The notes beneath the pieces were generated by a model. It did no database searches, was not told where the DNA came from, and worked only from the letters and a program-made list of their open reading frames with translations. Below are positions 42,166-53,422 of a stretch of 64,000 nt of DNA, in pieces (the first letter of the stretch is position 1; every line of letters starts with the position of its first letter). The stretch is from Flavobacterium sp. 270 (GTDB taxonomy: Bacteria > Bacteroidota > Bacteroidia > Flavobacteriales > Flavobacteriaceae): contig NZ_SODM01000002.1 of NCBI RefSeq assembly GCF_004368785.1, positions 248,001 to 312,000 on the forward strand, given 5' to 3'. The translations under genes and the position numbers were made by a program.

Positions 42166-45141
42166 TTAGAAATTCGCATTCACTCCAAACAAGAATGTTC
42201 TTGCTCTTGGATAAACATTATTATCAATTCCGTTGAATTTCTCAGGATCTAAACCATTGTATTTCGTTAATACGAAAACATTCTGTACACCAGCTGTAAA
42301 TCTTAAAGAAGCAGCTTTAATTAAGTTTTTATCAAAAGTATACCCAAGAGTAACATTATCTAATTTTATGAAAGAAGCATCTTTAATAAAATAGTCAGAC
42401 AAATAACGCTCTGTACCATTATCTTCAAAAGTAAAACCTGTATTGAAGTAATCAGAACTTACGTTAGACAAATCTGTTTGTCTTCTTAAACCAGCATCAG
42501 AATATCCTAAGTTAGAACTTACGTTATCAAAAATATGGTTTCCAACACTTGCTCTCCAGTTCATTGTAAAATCAAACTTTTTGTAGTTTAAAGTAGAAAA
42601 TAAACCAAAAGTGTAATCTGGTGCTACTTTAGCAGCTCTGTAACGGTCACCCGCATCGATTTTTCCATCTCCGTTTCTATCCACATAAGCTCCAGCAATT
42701 GGTCTTTTGTTAGCATCGTATAATTGCTCATAAACAAAGAAAGAGTTTGGAGCATATCCTACTGAATTGATCAGGATTTTGTTTCCGCTTCCTCCGGCAA
42801 TATTATCACCCGCTAAGTAACCTTGAAAACCAGGAACAGTAATTCCTAAATTACCAATTTTTTGATCAATATAAGTAGTATTAAAAGCTACATTCCAAGT
42901 CAAATTATCTGTTTTAACGATGTCTGACGCTATACTAAACTCGATACCTTTTGTATCTACACTACCAATATTAAAGAAACCTTGATTTCTAATATTTGCT
43001 CCATCAGGAACTGCAATATCAGCTAATAAATCAGTTGATTTTTTATTAAAGAAGTTGATCGAACCTGTAATTCTATCATGTAAGAATCCGTAATCGATAC
43101 CAACGTTAGTTTCTGCCAATTCTTCCCATTTGATATTTTCGTTGTATCCTTCTGGTCTAGCTGTAGAATATACTGTATTACCAAAAATATACTGAGAGTT
43201 AATTGTACCAATGGTTACTCTACGTAAATAATCGTACTGCGCAGAAATATCCTGCTGACCAGTTGTACCGTAACCTACTCTTAATTTTAAAGTAGATAGT
43301 GTTGCATTCCCTTTTAAGAATTCTTCTTCAGACAAGTTCCATGCAAAAGCAGCTCCACCAAAATTACCCCATCTGTTCGCTTCAGAAAAACGAGAAGTTC
43401 CGTCTCTTCTGTAGTTTAAAGTCAATAGGTATCTGCTGTCATAACCTAAATTCAAACGACCGAAGTACGATTGAAGGTTAACATCTGGATCTGTAGCAAC
43501 ATCCTCGTTAGGATTTGGCTGTCTAACTTCTCCAGAAGAATATTTCTCTTTTTGAAACAATTGGTAGTTGTAACCAGCAGTTGCATCAATTTTAAATTTC
43601 CCTAAATCTTTAGTATAATTAAAGTAAGCATTTAAGTTTTTGTTCTGTAATGCATCTGTGTAACTATTATAGTTTCCTAGATTTACATAAGCTGCATCAG
43701 TAAATGGTTTTGGCTGATATCCTAAAGCACTTTGAGTACTTACTTCAGTAAATCCGCTGCTGTCAAATCTATCGATTCCAGCTTCTACCACAACTCTTAA
43801 ATCTTCGAAGAAATGAAGTTTGTAGTCTAATCTTACGTTACCCCATTTTCTTGTAGAAGTTGCTCTTCTGTTGTCTTGATTTAATCTTGCAACAGGGTTT
43901 CTTGCTGGTAACAATGGTAAGTTTCCAGTTGGCTCTAACCATTCAAAATAACCTCCGTAACGAGAACCTGCCTGATAAACTGGTTGTGTTGGATCAAATC
44001 CGATTGCACTTCCGATAACCGCTCCTTCATCTTGAAATTGGTTTTTACCAAAAGATAAATTTCCGCTAATGTCAATTTTTAAGTGATTATCAAATAAAAC
44101 AGGGTTTAACGATATCGATGTCGTAGTTCTTTCAAAAGAAGTGTTTCTTAAGATTCCAGGATTATCAACATTTCCAACAGATAAACGTACTGGTAATTTA
44201 TTAAATAAAGAACCACTTACAGAGATATTGTTGTTTGTTGTAAGCGCTGTATGGAAGATTTCATCCTGCCAGTTTGTATTAGCATTACCTAATAAAGCTT
44301 GTTGAGCAGGTGTACCTTTTGTGTTTACCAATTCGCGGAATTGATCTGCACTCATTACATCTACTGTATTAGCTACAGTATTGACACCAACCTGAGAACT
44401 AAAGTTTACTTTAACTCCGCCTTTTGTTCCTTTTTTAGTTGTAATAACGATTACACCATTTGCAGCACGAGATCCGTAGATCGCAGCAGCAGAAGCATCT
44501 TTAAGAACTGTAAAAGACTCAATATCATTAGGATCAATAGTAGACAAGATACTTGTAGCTCCACTTGGAACAGTGTTACTTAAAGGCAATCCGTCTAATA
44601 CAATTAAAGGTTCGTTTGAAGCATTTAAAGAAGATCCTCCACGGATTCTAATATCTGCTTTTGCACCCGGTGCTCCTCCTCCTGTTACATTTACACCCGA
44701 AATACGGCCGCTAATTAAACTTTCTGGAGTTACGTTAATACCTTTATTAAAATCTTTAGCAGCAATTTGAGATACAGATCCTGTTGCGTCCTTTTTCTTA
44801 ACAGTACCATAACCTACTTGTACCACAACTTCCTTAAGTTGATTCGTATCTTCTTCTAAAGAAATATTTAATGATTTTTGACCATTATAATCAATGGTTT
44901 CAGTTTTATAACCGATGAAAGAAACGATAATTTTGTTACCGTTTTTAACATTTGACAGCTGGTAATTACCATCAAATCCGGTTGATGTTCCGCCCGGAGC
45001 ACCTTGTACACTTACATTTACCCCTGGTATTGGCTGACCTGTAGCTTTGTCAACAATAGTTCCACTTAAAGTACTTTGAGCTAGTACAGTAAACGGTAAC
45101 AATAGGAATAAAAATAACAACTTTTTGTAAATTGTTTTCAT
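42166..45141 (-). CDS. susC: SusC family TonB-dependent oligosaccharide transporter
   Basis: A 991-residue outer-membrane importer of the SusC/RagA family. After the signal (TVLAQ) comes a carboxypeptidase-D-like domain (LSGTIVDKATGQPIPGVNVSVQG). The plug has VQVGYGTVKKKDATGSVSQI, IRGGSSLNASNEPLIVLDG and PNDIESFTVLKDASAAAIYGSRAANGVIVITT, all diagnostic. The rest is a 22-strand barrel ending in LFGVNANF. It transports maltodextrins into the periplasm using TonB energy. It is the first gene of the minus-strand operon and is divergent from the LacI-type regulator. Confidence 0.96.
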   Translation of the reverse strand: MKTIYKKLLFLFLLLPFTVLAQSTLSGTIVDKATGQPIPGVNVSVQGAPGGTSTGFDGNYQLSNVKNGNKIIVSFIGYKTETIDYNGQKSLNISLEEDTNQLKEVVVQVGYGTVKKKDATGSVSQIAAKDFNKGINVTPESLISGRISGVNVTGGGAPGAKADIRIRGGSSLNASNEPLIVLDGLPLSNTVPSGATSILSTIDPNDIESFTVLKDASAAAIYGSRAANGVIVITTKKGTKGGVKVNFSSQVGVNTVANTVDVMSADQFRELVNTKGTPAQQALLGNANTNWQDEIFHTALTTNNNISVSGSLFNKLPVRLSVGNVDNPGILRNTSFERTTTSISLNPVLFDNHLKIDISGNLSFGKNQFQDEGAVIGSAIGFDPTQPVYQAGSRYGGYFEWLEPTGNLPLLPARNPVARLNQDNRRATSTRKWGNVRLDYKLHFFEDLRVVVEAGIDRFDSSGFTEVSTQSALGYQPKPFTDAAYVNLGNYNSYTDALQNKNLNAYFNYTKDLGKFKIDATAGYNYQLFQKEKYSSGEVRQPNPNEDVATDPDVNLQSYFGRLNLGYDSRYLLTLNYRRDGTSRFSEANRWGNFGGAAFAWNLSEEEFLKGNATLSTLKLRVGYGTTGQQDISAQYDYLRRVTIGTINSQYIFGNTVYSTARPEGYNENIKWEELAETNVGIDYGFLHDRITGSINFFNKKSTDLLADIAVPDGANIRNQGFFNIGSVDTKGIEFSIASDIVKTDNLTWNVAFNTTYIDQKIGNLGITVPGFQGYLAGDNIAGGSGNKILINSVGYAPNSFFVYEQLYDANKRPIAGAYVDRNGDGKIDAGDRYRAAKVAPDYTFGLFSTLNYKKFDFTMNWRASVGNHIFDNVSSNLGYSDAGLRRQTDLSNVSSDYFNTGFTFEDNGTERYLSDYFIKDASFIKLDNVTLGYTFDKNLIKAASLRFTAGVQNVFVLTKYNGLDPEKFNGIDNNVYPRARTFLFGVNANF

Positions 45142-45207
45142 ACTTTTTGTTTAAATTAGTTTTGAGTTTTTGTTTGTTAGTTAAGTTTTTAATTTTACTT
45201 CGAATTT

Positions 45208-45215
45208 CAAAATTA
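45208..45215 (-). promoter_or_regulatory. Candidate susC -7 box
   Basis: The minus strand reads TAATTTTG (complement of 45208-45215), matching TAnnTTTG 67 bp before the ATG. No clear -33 element is seen. The rest of the 236-bp gap to lacI is AT-rich; CGTT/AACG flanking ACGAA near 45256 is a weak operator candidate. Confidence 0.35.
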
Positions 45216-45377
45216 TGAATTTATTAACATGCTCGACCAGACACCAATTATAATGCGTTACGAAAACGTGGTAGTGTTGAAAACTTTCTATTTTTTGTAA
45301 TCTTTTCAGTCAAAAATTATCAATTATTAAAATAAAATCTACCTTTATTATCAATTAGATTTTTTCATATAAATAAC

Positions 45378-46409
45378 ATGAAACGTAAAATAACCCTAAA
45401 ACAGATTGCAAAGGAACTCGACGTATCGATTTCAACTGTCTCAAAATCACTTAGAAACAGTCTGGAAATCGGGGAAGAAACGCGCTTAAAAGTGCAGGCT
45501 TTTGCCAAGTTTTACAACTATAAACCTAACAACATTGCCCTTAGTTTAAAAAATCGGAAAACCAAAAGTATTGGTATTATCATTCCGGAAATTGTACATT
45601 ATTTTTTCTCTACTGTAATCAACGGAATTGAACAGGTTGCCAATGAAAATGGATACAGTGTTGTGATTTGTTTGTCGGACGATTCATTCGATAAAGAAGT
45701 CCTAAATATGGAAATGTTAGCCAACGGAAGTATCGATGGTTTTATCATGTCTCTTTCTAAAGAAACGCAATACAAAGGTGATTTTCACCACATTACAGAA
45801 GTTATCAATCAGGGAATGCCAGTCGTAATGTTCGACCGCGTGACCAACGATATTTTATGCGATAAAGTTATTATTGATGATAAAGCTGCAGCGTATGAAG
45901 CTGTTCAGAGTCTTATTGATAATGGGCGTAAAAAAATCGCTCTTGTAACAACTGTAGATTATGTAAGCGTTGGAAAATTAAGAACCGACGGTTACGAAAA
46001 AGCACTATTAGACAATGGTTTATCTTTCAACGAAGATTTAATTATCAAAATTGAAGATGTTGATACCTGCGAAATCACAATTAGCGAACTCTTACACGCC
46101 AGAGCATTCGATGCCGTTTTTGCTGTAAATGAGCTTTTTGCCGTTACCATTATCAAAACAGCAAGTAAAATGGGACTGAAAGTTCCAGAAGATTTAGCCG
46201 TAATTGCTTTTACTGACGGAATTATCTCTAAATATTCAACGCCAAGTATTACAACCGTTAGCCAAAGCGGTGAAAAAATGGGTAATAAAGCAGCCAAAAT
46301 GCTGATCGAAAGACTCGAAGCCGAACACGACGACGATGAAGAAGAAAACGAAAATTATACTACCGAAGTGATAGAAACACATCTTATAAAAAGAGAATCT
46401 ACTGACTAA
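45378..46409 (+). CDS. LacI family transcriptional regulator of the starch locus
   Basis: A 343-residue LacI/GalR regulator. The N-terminal helix-turn-helix is ITLKQIAKELDVSISTVSKSL, with a hinge about residues 45-60, then a periplasmic-binding-protein-like sensor (IGIIIPEIVHYFFSTVINGIE; GMPVVMFDRV; LIDNGRKKIALVTT; LAVIAFTDGIISKYSTPSITTVSQSG). It is placed exactly between the divergent sus and mal-type gene groups, so it is the likely maltose- or maltodextrin-responsive controller. In B. thetaiotaomicron the unrelated SusR does this; Flavobacteria use a LacI member. A 7-bp inverted repeat before the next gene is a candidate operator. Confidence 0.93.
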   Translation: MKRKITLKQIAKELDVSISTVSKSLRNSLEIGEETRLKVQAFAKFYNYKPNNIALSLKNRKTKSIGIIIPEIVHYFFSTVINGIEQVANENGYSVVICLSDDSFDKEVLNMEMLANGSIDGFIMSLSKETQYKGDFHHITEVINQGMPVVMFDRVTNDILCDKVIIDDKAAAYEAVQSLIDNGRKKIALVTTVDYVSVGKLRTDGYEKALLDNGLSFNEDLIIKIEDVDTCEITISELLHARAFDAVFAVNELFAVTIIKTASKMGLKVPEDLAVIAFTDGIISKYSTPSITTVSQSGEKMGNKAAKMLIERLEAEHDDDEEENENYTTEVIETHLIKRESTD

Positions 46410-46432
46410 TTTTCTTAAAATCAACCTTTTCC

Positions 46433-46463
46433 AAAGCCATAATTAATATTTATGGCTTTTTTG
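46433..46463 (+). terminator. Terminator after the LacI-type regulator
   Basis: AAAGCCATA / TATGGCTTT (46433-46441 and 46451-46459) with a 9-nt loop and T6. It lies 24 bp after the stop codon and separates the regulator from the transporter genes. Confidence 0.8.
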
Positions 46464-46542
46464 TTAGCATATTTAAAAAAATAAATACTACTTTTACGGC
46501 GCTCAAAGCTTTTACTTTTACTTCGAAAAAATAGTAAGTTTT

Positions 46543-46561
46543 GATAAGCAAAGCGCTTATC
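46543..46561. promoter_or_regulatory. Candidate LacI-type operator
   Basis: GATAAGCAAAGCGCTTATC: 7-bp arms GATAAGC / GCTTATC with the 5-bp spacer AAAGC; AAGCGCTT within it is itself a palindrome with the central CG common to LacI operators. It lies 24 bp before the ATG of the sugar transporter gene. No second copy was found at susC. Confidence 0.5.
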
Positions 46562-46584
46562 GTATAATTTTTCAAATTACGATA

Positions 46585-47940
46585 ATGGAAAAGCGTAAAT
46601 TAAGTTTCTGGGAAATTTGGAACATGAGTTTCGGTTTCTTGGGAATACAAATGGGGTTTGCATTACAAAATGCAAATGCCAGCAGAATTCTTCAAATTTT
46701 TGGTGCCGACGTACATGAACTTTCGTGGTTCTGGATTATTGCTCCCCTTATGGGATTAATAGTGCAGCCTGTTATTGGTCATTACAGCGATAAAACCTGG
46801 GGAAGATTCGGAAGACGAAAGCCTTTCTTTTTAGTTGGCGCAATTTTAGCCTCTGTCGGTTTAGTTTTAATGCCACAGGCTAATATTTTCATTTCTGTAT
46901 TGCCTGCTTTATGGGTCGGAGCTGGAATGTTAATGATCATGGATGCTTCTTTCAACATTGCAATGGAACCTTTCCGTGCTTTGGTTGGAGATAATTTAAG
47001 AACAGATCAGCGTACTGCCGGTTTTAGTATTCAAACTTCATTAATTGGTTTTGGAGCCGTAATTGGTTCTGCCCTGCCTTACGTTTTAGCAAAATGGTTT
47101 CATGTTTCAAACAGTGCTGTTCCGGGAAGTGTACCGCTAAATTTAACTTTGTCGTTCATTATTGGTGCAGCAGTTTTAATTGGTTCAATTTTAGTTACCT
47201 TATTTTCTACTAAAGAATATTCGCCAGAAGAATTAGCCAATTTTGAAGACCCTCAAAACGAGGAAGAAATCAAAGAAGAAGAAAAATCAAAACTTTCAGA
47301 CATTTTTACAGATTTTGCAAAAATGCCAACCACAATGCGTCAGTTAAGCTGGGTACAGTTTTTTTCTTGGTTTGGTTTATTCGGAATGTGGGTTTTTACC
47401 ACTCCGGCAATTGCACATCACATTTACCATTTGCCGTTAAGCGACACCTCAAGTCAGCAATATCAAGACGCCGGCGACTGGGTCGGAATTCTATTTGGTG
47501 TTTACAATTTAGTTTCAGCCATTATCGCACTATTTTTTCTGCCATACATCGCTAAAAAAATCGGACGAAAATCAACACATTCTCTCTCTTTAGTCATTGG
47601 AGGAATCGGATTAATTTCTATTTATTTTATGCCTAATGAAGACTGGGTTGTTCTACCAATGATTTTAATTGGCGTGGCTTGGGCAAGTATTCTGGCAATG
47701 CCATACGCAATTCTTGCAGGATCTATAACCCCTAAAAAAATGGGTGTTTACATGGGAATCTTTAACTTCTTCGTAGTTATTCCGCAGATTGTAAATGCAC
47801 TTATTGGCGGGCCAATTGTAAAATATCTTTATAATGGCGACGCAATTTATGCCCTAATTACAAGCGGTGTAAGTTTCTTAATCGCTGCGGCATTAGTTTA
47901 CAAAGTAAAAGATGTTGACGACATTACTATTAAATCATAA
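46585..47940 (+). CDS. Maltose/glucose MFS transporter (GPH/SLC45-like)
   Basis: A 451-residue carrier with 12 helices. Diagnostic motifs: GFLGIQMGFALQNANASRIL at helix 1, WIIAPLMGLIVQPVIGHYSDKTWGRFGRRKPFF, and PFRALVGDNLRTDQRTAGFSIQ. These place it with the GPH/SLC45-like sugar:H+ symporters. A charged central loop (NEEEIKEEEKSKLSDIFTDF) separates helices 6 and 7. With maltose phosphorylase downstream, the expected cargo is maltose or glucose crossing the inner membrane after periplasmic SusA/SusB cleavage. Confidence 0.9.
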   Translation: MEKRKLSFWEIWNMSFGFLGIQMGFALQNANASRILQIFGADVHELSWFWIIAPLMGLIVQPVIGHYSDKTWGRFGRRKPFFLVGAILASVGLVLMPQANIFISVLPALWVGAGMLMIMDASFNIAMEPFRALVGDNLRTDQRTAGFSIQTSLIGFGAVIGSALPYVLAKWFHVSNSAVPGSVPLNLTLSFIIGAAVLIGSILVTLFSTKEYSPEELANFEDPQNEEEIKEEEKSKLSDIFTDFAKMPTTMRQLSWVQFFSWFGLFGMWVFTTPAIAHHIYHLPLSDTSSQQYQDAGDWVGILFGVYNLVSAIIALFFLPYIAKKIGRKSTHSLSLVIGGIGLISIYFMPNEDWVVLPMILIGVAWASILAMPYAILAGSITPKKMGVYMGIFNFFVVIPQIVNALIGGPIVKYLYNGDAIYALITSGVSFLIAAALVYKVKDVDDITIKS

Positions 47941-47959
47941 ATAAGAACCACTACTTATA

Positions 47960-48610
47960 ATGAAAAAAGCATTCATATTCGATCTTGACGGTGTAATCGT
48001 AGACACTGCCAAATATCACTTTTTGGCTTGGCAAAAAATTGCACAGTCATTAAACATAAACTTTACACACGAAAACAACGAGTTACTTAAAGGCGTAAGT
48101 CGTGTTCGTTCTTTAGATATTATTCTTGAATTAGGAAATGTTACTGTTTCGCAGGCAGATAAAGACAAATTTTTAATTCAAAAAAATGAAGATTACTTAT
48201 CTTATTTAGTTGACATGGACGAAAGCGAGATTCTTCCAGGAGTTTTTACAATTCTAAAACTATTAAAAGATAAAAACCAAGGAATTGCACTGGGCTCAGC
48301 CAGTAAAAATGCAAGACCAATTTTAGAAAAAACAGGGATCATCTCTTACTTCGATGTTATTGTTGACGGAAACGACGTTACCAATGCAAAACCAGATCCT
48401 GAAGTATTTTTAAAAGCAGCTCAATTATTAAACATTGATCCGAAAAATGCAATTGTATTTGAAGATTCTATTGCCGGAATTCAGGCAGCAAACATAGGAG
48501 AAATGGTAAGTGTTGGAATTGGTGAGGAAACAATTTTACATGAAGCCGATTATATTTTTAAAGATTTCACCGAAATCGACCCAAGCTTTATTGAGGAATT
48601 AATTGGATAA
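47960..48610 (+). CDS. pgmB: beta-phosphoglucomutase
   Basis: A 216-residue HAD-superfamily enzyme with a helical cap. It opens with FDLDGVIVDTAKYHFLAWQ, where the second Asp acts as acid/base and the first is the nucleophile. Further motifs are LGSASKNARPILEK and GNDVTNAKPDPEVFLKAA, with FEDSIAGIQAA. It converts beta-glucose 1-phosphate, the product of maltose phosphorylase, to glucose 6-phosphate. The maltose phosphorylase gene follows after a 180-bp inverted-repeat spacer. Confidence 0.95.
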   Translation: MKKAFIFDLDGVIVDTAKYHFLAWQKIAQSLNINFTHENNELLKGVSRVRSLDIILELGNVTVSQADKDKFLIQKNEDYLSYLVDMDESEILPGVFTILKLLKDKNQGIALGSASKNARPILEKTGIISYFDVIVDGNDVTNAKPDPEVFLKAAQLLNIDPKNAIVFEDSIAGIQAANIGEMVSVGIGEETILHEADYIFKDFTEIDPSFIEELIG

Positions 48611-48768
48611 TTAGAAAATGTGACGATTAGATAATTCCTTCCGAGAGAATTATCCAGTCATCTAATTGATAAATTCTCTCAATTAAAAAAATGTAAAACA
48701 ACAGCAATTCATTAGAAAAAAGTCAACGAATAATTATCTAATTATTCAAATTGGCACATTTTCTAATT
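48609..48768. repeat. Long intergenic inverted repeat between pgmB and the maltose phosphorylase gene
   Basis: Outer arms AATTAGAAAATGTG (48609-48622) and its perfect complement (48755-48768), plus a second pair AATTAGATAATT-like (48625-48636) against 48732-48743. An inner hairpin GATAATTC / GAATTATC lies at about 48630-48654. The whole 180-bp spacer can fold into a cruciform. Confidence 0.7.
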
Positions 48769-48790
48769 AAAAAATTATCTAATTTAAAAA

Positions 48791-51094
48791 ATGAATCAAG
48801 ATTATATAAAACCAGACAATTGGTCGATCATCGAAGAAGGATTTGATGCAGACAGCGTAAAATCGTCTGAAAGTCTTTTTAGTATCGGAAACGGTGCTAT
48901 GGGACAACGTGCCAATTTTGAAGAAAAATACACTGGAGAAACTTTCCAGGGAAGTTATATTGCAGGAATTTATTATCCGGACAAAACAAAAGTGGGCTGG
49001 TGGAAAAACGGTTATCCGAAATATTTTGCCAAAGTATTAAATGCGCCAAACTGGATTGGAATTGACATTGAAATCAATGAAGAAAATCTTGATTTAAACA
49101 ATTGTACCGAAGTTAGAAATTTCCGCAGAGAACTAAACATGCAAGAAGGATGGTACAACCGTTCTTTTGAAGCAGTGCTGAAAAACGGAACCGAAATCGC
49201 GGTAAACGTTCGTCGTTTTCTTTCTATGGATTTAGATGAAGCCGGAGTTATCAAATACGATATTACGCCTTTAAACAAAGATGCTAAAATCGTTTACAAA
49301 CCGTATATCGATGCTGGAGTAACCAATGAGGATGCGAACTGGGAAGAAAAATTCTGGGAACCGCTTGAAGTTAAAAAAGGTACAAATGAAGCTTTTGTAA
49401 CCGCGCAGACTTTCAAAACGCATTTTAAAGTTACGACTTTCATGCACAACACGATTTTGGCAAACGGAGAAAATATTAATGTTTCACCTTCCACAATCGA
49501 TTCAACAACAGACAAAGTTCAATATACATACGGAACTATTATTGCAAAAGGACAAACCTCATCAATTCAAAAAATTGGCGGATATACTGTTTCTTTAAAT
49601 CACGAAAATACTTTGGCTGGAGCCGAAAAAGTAATCAAATCTGCAGTTGGTTTAGGTTATGAAACTTTACTTCAAAACCAAATTGATGCCTGGGCAAAAA
49701 TCTGGGAAATGTCAGATATTACTATTGAAGGCGATGTGAAAGCACAGCAGGGAATTCGTTTCAATATTTTTCAATTAAACCAAACGTATTCCGGAAAAGA
49801 CAGCCGATTAAACATTGGACCAAAAGGATTTACCGGAGAAAAATACGGCGGATCTACATATTGGGACACTGAGGCTTATTGTATTCCATTTTATATGGCT
49901 ACTAAAGATCAACAAGTTGCAAGAAATTTATTGACGTATCGTTTCAATCAATTAGACAAAGCGATTGAAAATGCAAAAGATAATTTAGGGTTCAAAAACG
50001 GCGCTGCACTTTATCCAATGGTTACCATGAATGGTGAAGAATGCCACAACGAATGGGAAATCACACACGAAGAAATCCACAGAAATGGTGCGATTGCTTT
50101 TGCGATTTTCAACTATTACCGTTACACCGGAGATTACTCTTATATCCCAGAAAAAGGATTAGAAGTTTTAATCGGGATTGCGCGTTTCTGGCACCAAAGA
50201 GCCTCTTTTTCTACTGTTAAAAGTCAGTACGTAATTCTTGGTGTTACAGGTCCAAACGAATACGAAAACAATATCAACAATAATTTCTACACCAATTATA
50301 TTGCAAAATGGTGTATCGATTTTGCTGCTGAACAAATTGATAAAGTTGCTTCAGAATATCCTGAAGATCACAAACGTATTCTAGAAAAAACAAATCTTGA
50401 AGTTGCTGAAATTCTCGAATGGAAAAAAGTGTCTAATGATATGTATTTCCCTGTTTCAGAAGAATTGGGAGTTTATTTACAACAAGACGGTTTCTTAGAC
50501 AAAGATTTAGTTCCCGTAAAAGATTTAGATAAATCACAACGTCCAATTAACCAAAAATGGTCTTGGGATCGTGTTTTACGTTCGCCATACATCAAACAAG
50601 CCGACGTTTTGCAGTGTTTTTATTTCTTCGAAAGTCATTTTTCTAAAGAAGAACTAAAACGTAATTTTGAGTTTTACGAATCGTTTACCGTTCACGAAAG
50701 TTCGCTTTCCCCTTGCGTACACTCGATTCAGGCTGCAGCTTTAGACAAAATGGATATGGCGTATACATTCTATTTAAGAACTTCTCGTTTAGACTTAGAC
50801 GATTACAATAAAGAAGTAGAAGAAGGTTGTCACATCACGTCTATGGCCGGAACTTGGATGAGTATTGTTGAAGGTTTTGGTGGTATGCGAGTTGTAAATG
50901 ATCAATTGCATTTTGCACCAAAAATCCCGAAAGAGTGGAAAGGCTATTCGTTTAAAATCAATTTCAGAAATCAAATTTTGAAAGTAACTGTAAATCATAA
51001 CGAAACAACTTTTACTGTTGATGGCGATCAGGATTTAACAATTATAGTGAATGGAAAACCACAAACAATAAGTAAATTCGTTCAAATAAATTAA
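48791..51094 (+). CDS. GH65 maltose phosphorylase
   Basis: A 767-residue family GH65 enzyme without signal peptide, so cytoplasmic. Residues 1-300 are the N-terminal beta-sandwich, followed by the (alpha/alpha)6 barrel. The general acid is Glu490 in VTGPNEYENN, and the specificity loop has EECHNEWEITHEE, the pattern recalled for maltose-type enzymes. The phosphate-site loop is HESSLSPCVHS. It splits maltose with phosphate to glucose and beta-glucose 1-phosphate, feeding PgmB. Trehalose or kojibiose activity is less likely from the loop and context. Confidence 0.92.
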   Translation: MNQDYIKPDNWSIIEEGFDADSVKSSESLFSIGNGAMGQRANFEEKYTGETFQGSYIAGIYYPDKTKVGWWKNGYPKYFAKVLNAPNWIGIDIEINEENLDLNNCTEVRNFRRELNMQEGWYNRSFEAVLKNGTEIAVNVRRFLSMDLDEAGVIKYDITPLNKDAKIVYKPYIDAGVTNEDANWEEKFWEPLEVKKGTNEAFVTAQTFKTHFKVTTFMHNTILANGENINVSPSTIDSTTDKVQYTYGTIIAKGQTSSIQKIGGYTVSLNHENTLAGAEKVIKSAVGLGYETLLQNQIDAWAKIWEMSDITIEGDVKAQQGIRFNIFQLNQTYSGKDSRLNIGPKGFTGEKYGGSTYWDTEAYCIPFYMATKDQQVARNLLTYRFNQLDKAIENAKDNLGFKNGAALYPMVTMNGEECHNEWEITHEEIHRNGAIAFAIFNYYRYTGDYSYIPEKGLEVLIGIARFWHQRASFSTVKSQYVILGVTGPNEYENNINNNFYTNYIAKWCIDFAAEQIDKVASEYPEDHKRILEKTNLEVAEILEWKKVSNDMYFPVSEELGVYLQQDGFLDKDLVPVKDLDKSQRPINQKWSWDRVLRSPYIKQADVLQCFYFFESHFSKEELKRNFEFYESFTVHESSLSPCVHSIQAAALDKMDMAYTFYLRTSRLDLDDYNKEVEEGCHITSMAGTWMSIVEGFGGMRVVNDQLHFAPKIPKEWKGYSFKINFRNQILKVTVNHNETTFTVDGDQDLTIIVNGKPQTISKFVQIN

Positions 51095-51110
51095 ATTACA
51101 ATACACTTAA

Positions 51111-53237
<2,127 letters not shown>

Positions 53238-53245
53238 CACCCTAA

Positions 53246-53285
53246 AAAGACAGGTAATTTTCCCCAAGATTGCTTGTCTTTTTTT
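53246..53285 (+). terminator. Terminator after susB
   Basis: A 9-bp stem AAAGACAGG / CTTGTCTTT (53246-53254 and 53273-53281) with one G-U pair, followed by T7. It closes the lacI-side maltose gene group before the inverted-repeat element. Confidence 0.78.
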
Positions 53286-53293
53286 ATAAAGCT

Positions 53294-53400
53294 TACTTCC
53301 TGCAAGGTTTTCAAAACCTTGTAGGTTTAATATACTCAAAGTACATCTATAAGTTTATATAAGATATACCTACAAGGTTTTGAAAACCTTGCAGGAAGTA
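53294..53400. repeat. Intergenic element with perfect 33-bp inverted arms
   Basis: Arms at 53294-53326 and 53368-53400 are identical over 33 bp as inverted copies, and each arm contains its own palindrome AAGGTTTTCAAAACCTT. The 41-nt centre is AT-rich. The arms start TACTTCCTGC, and nothing in the element encodes a protein. Confidence 0.85.
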
Positions 53401-53422
53401 TAATTTTTCAGTAATTCAGATT

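Noticed and set aside
44299..44583. Open frame of 94 codons opposite susC
   Set aside because: It lies antisense to the conserved plug region of susC; Cys/Ser-rich text arises from complementary codons.
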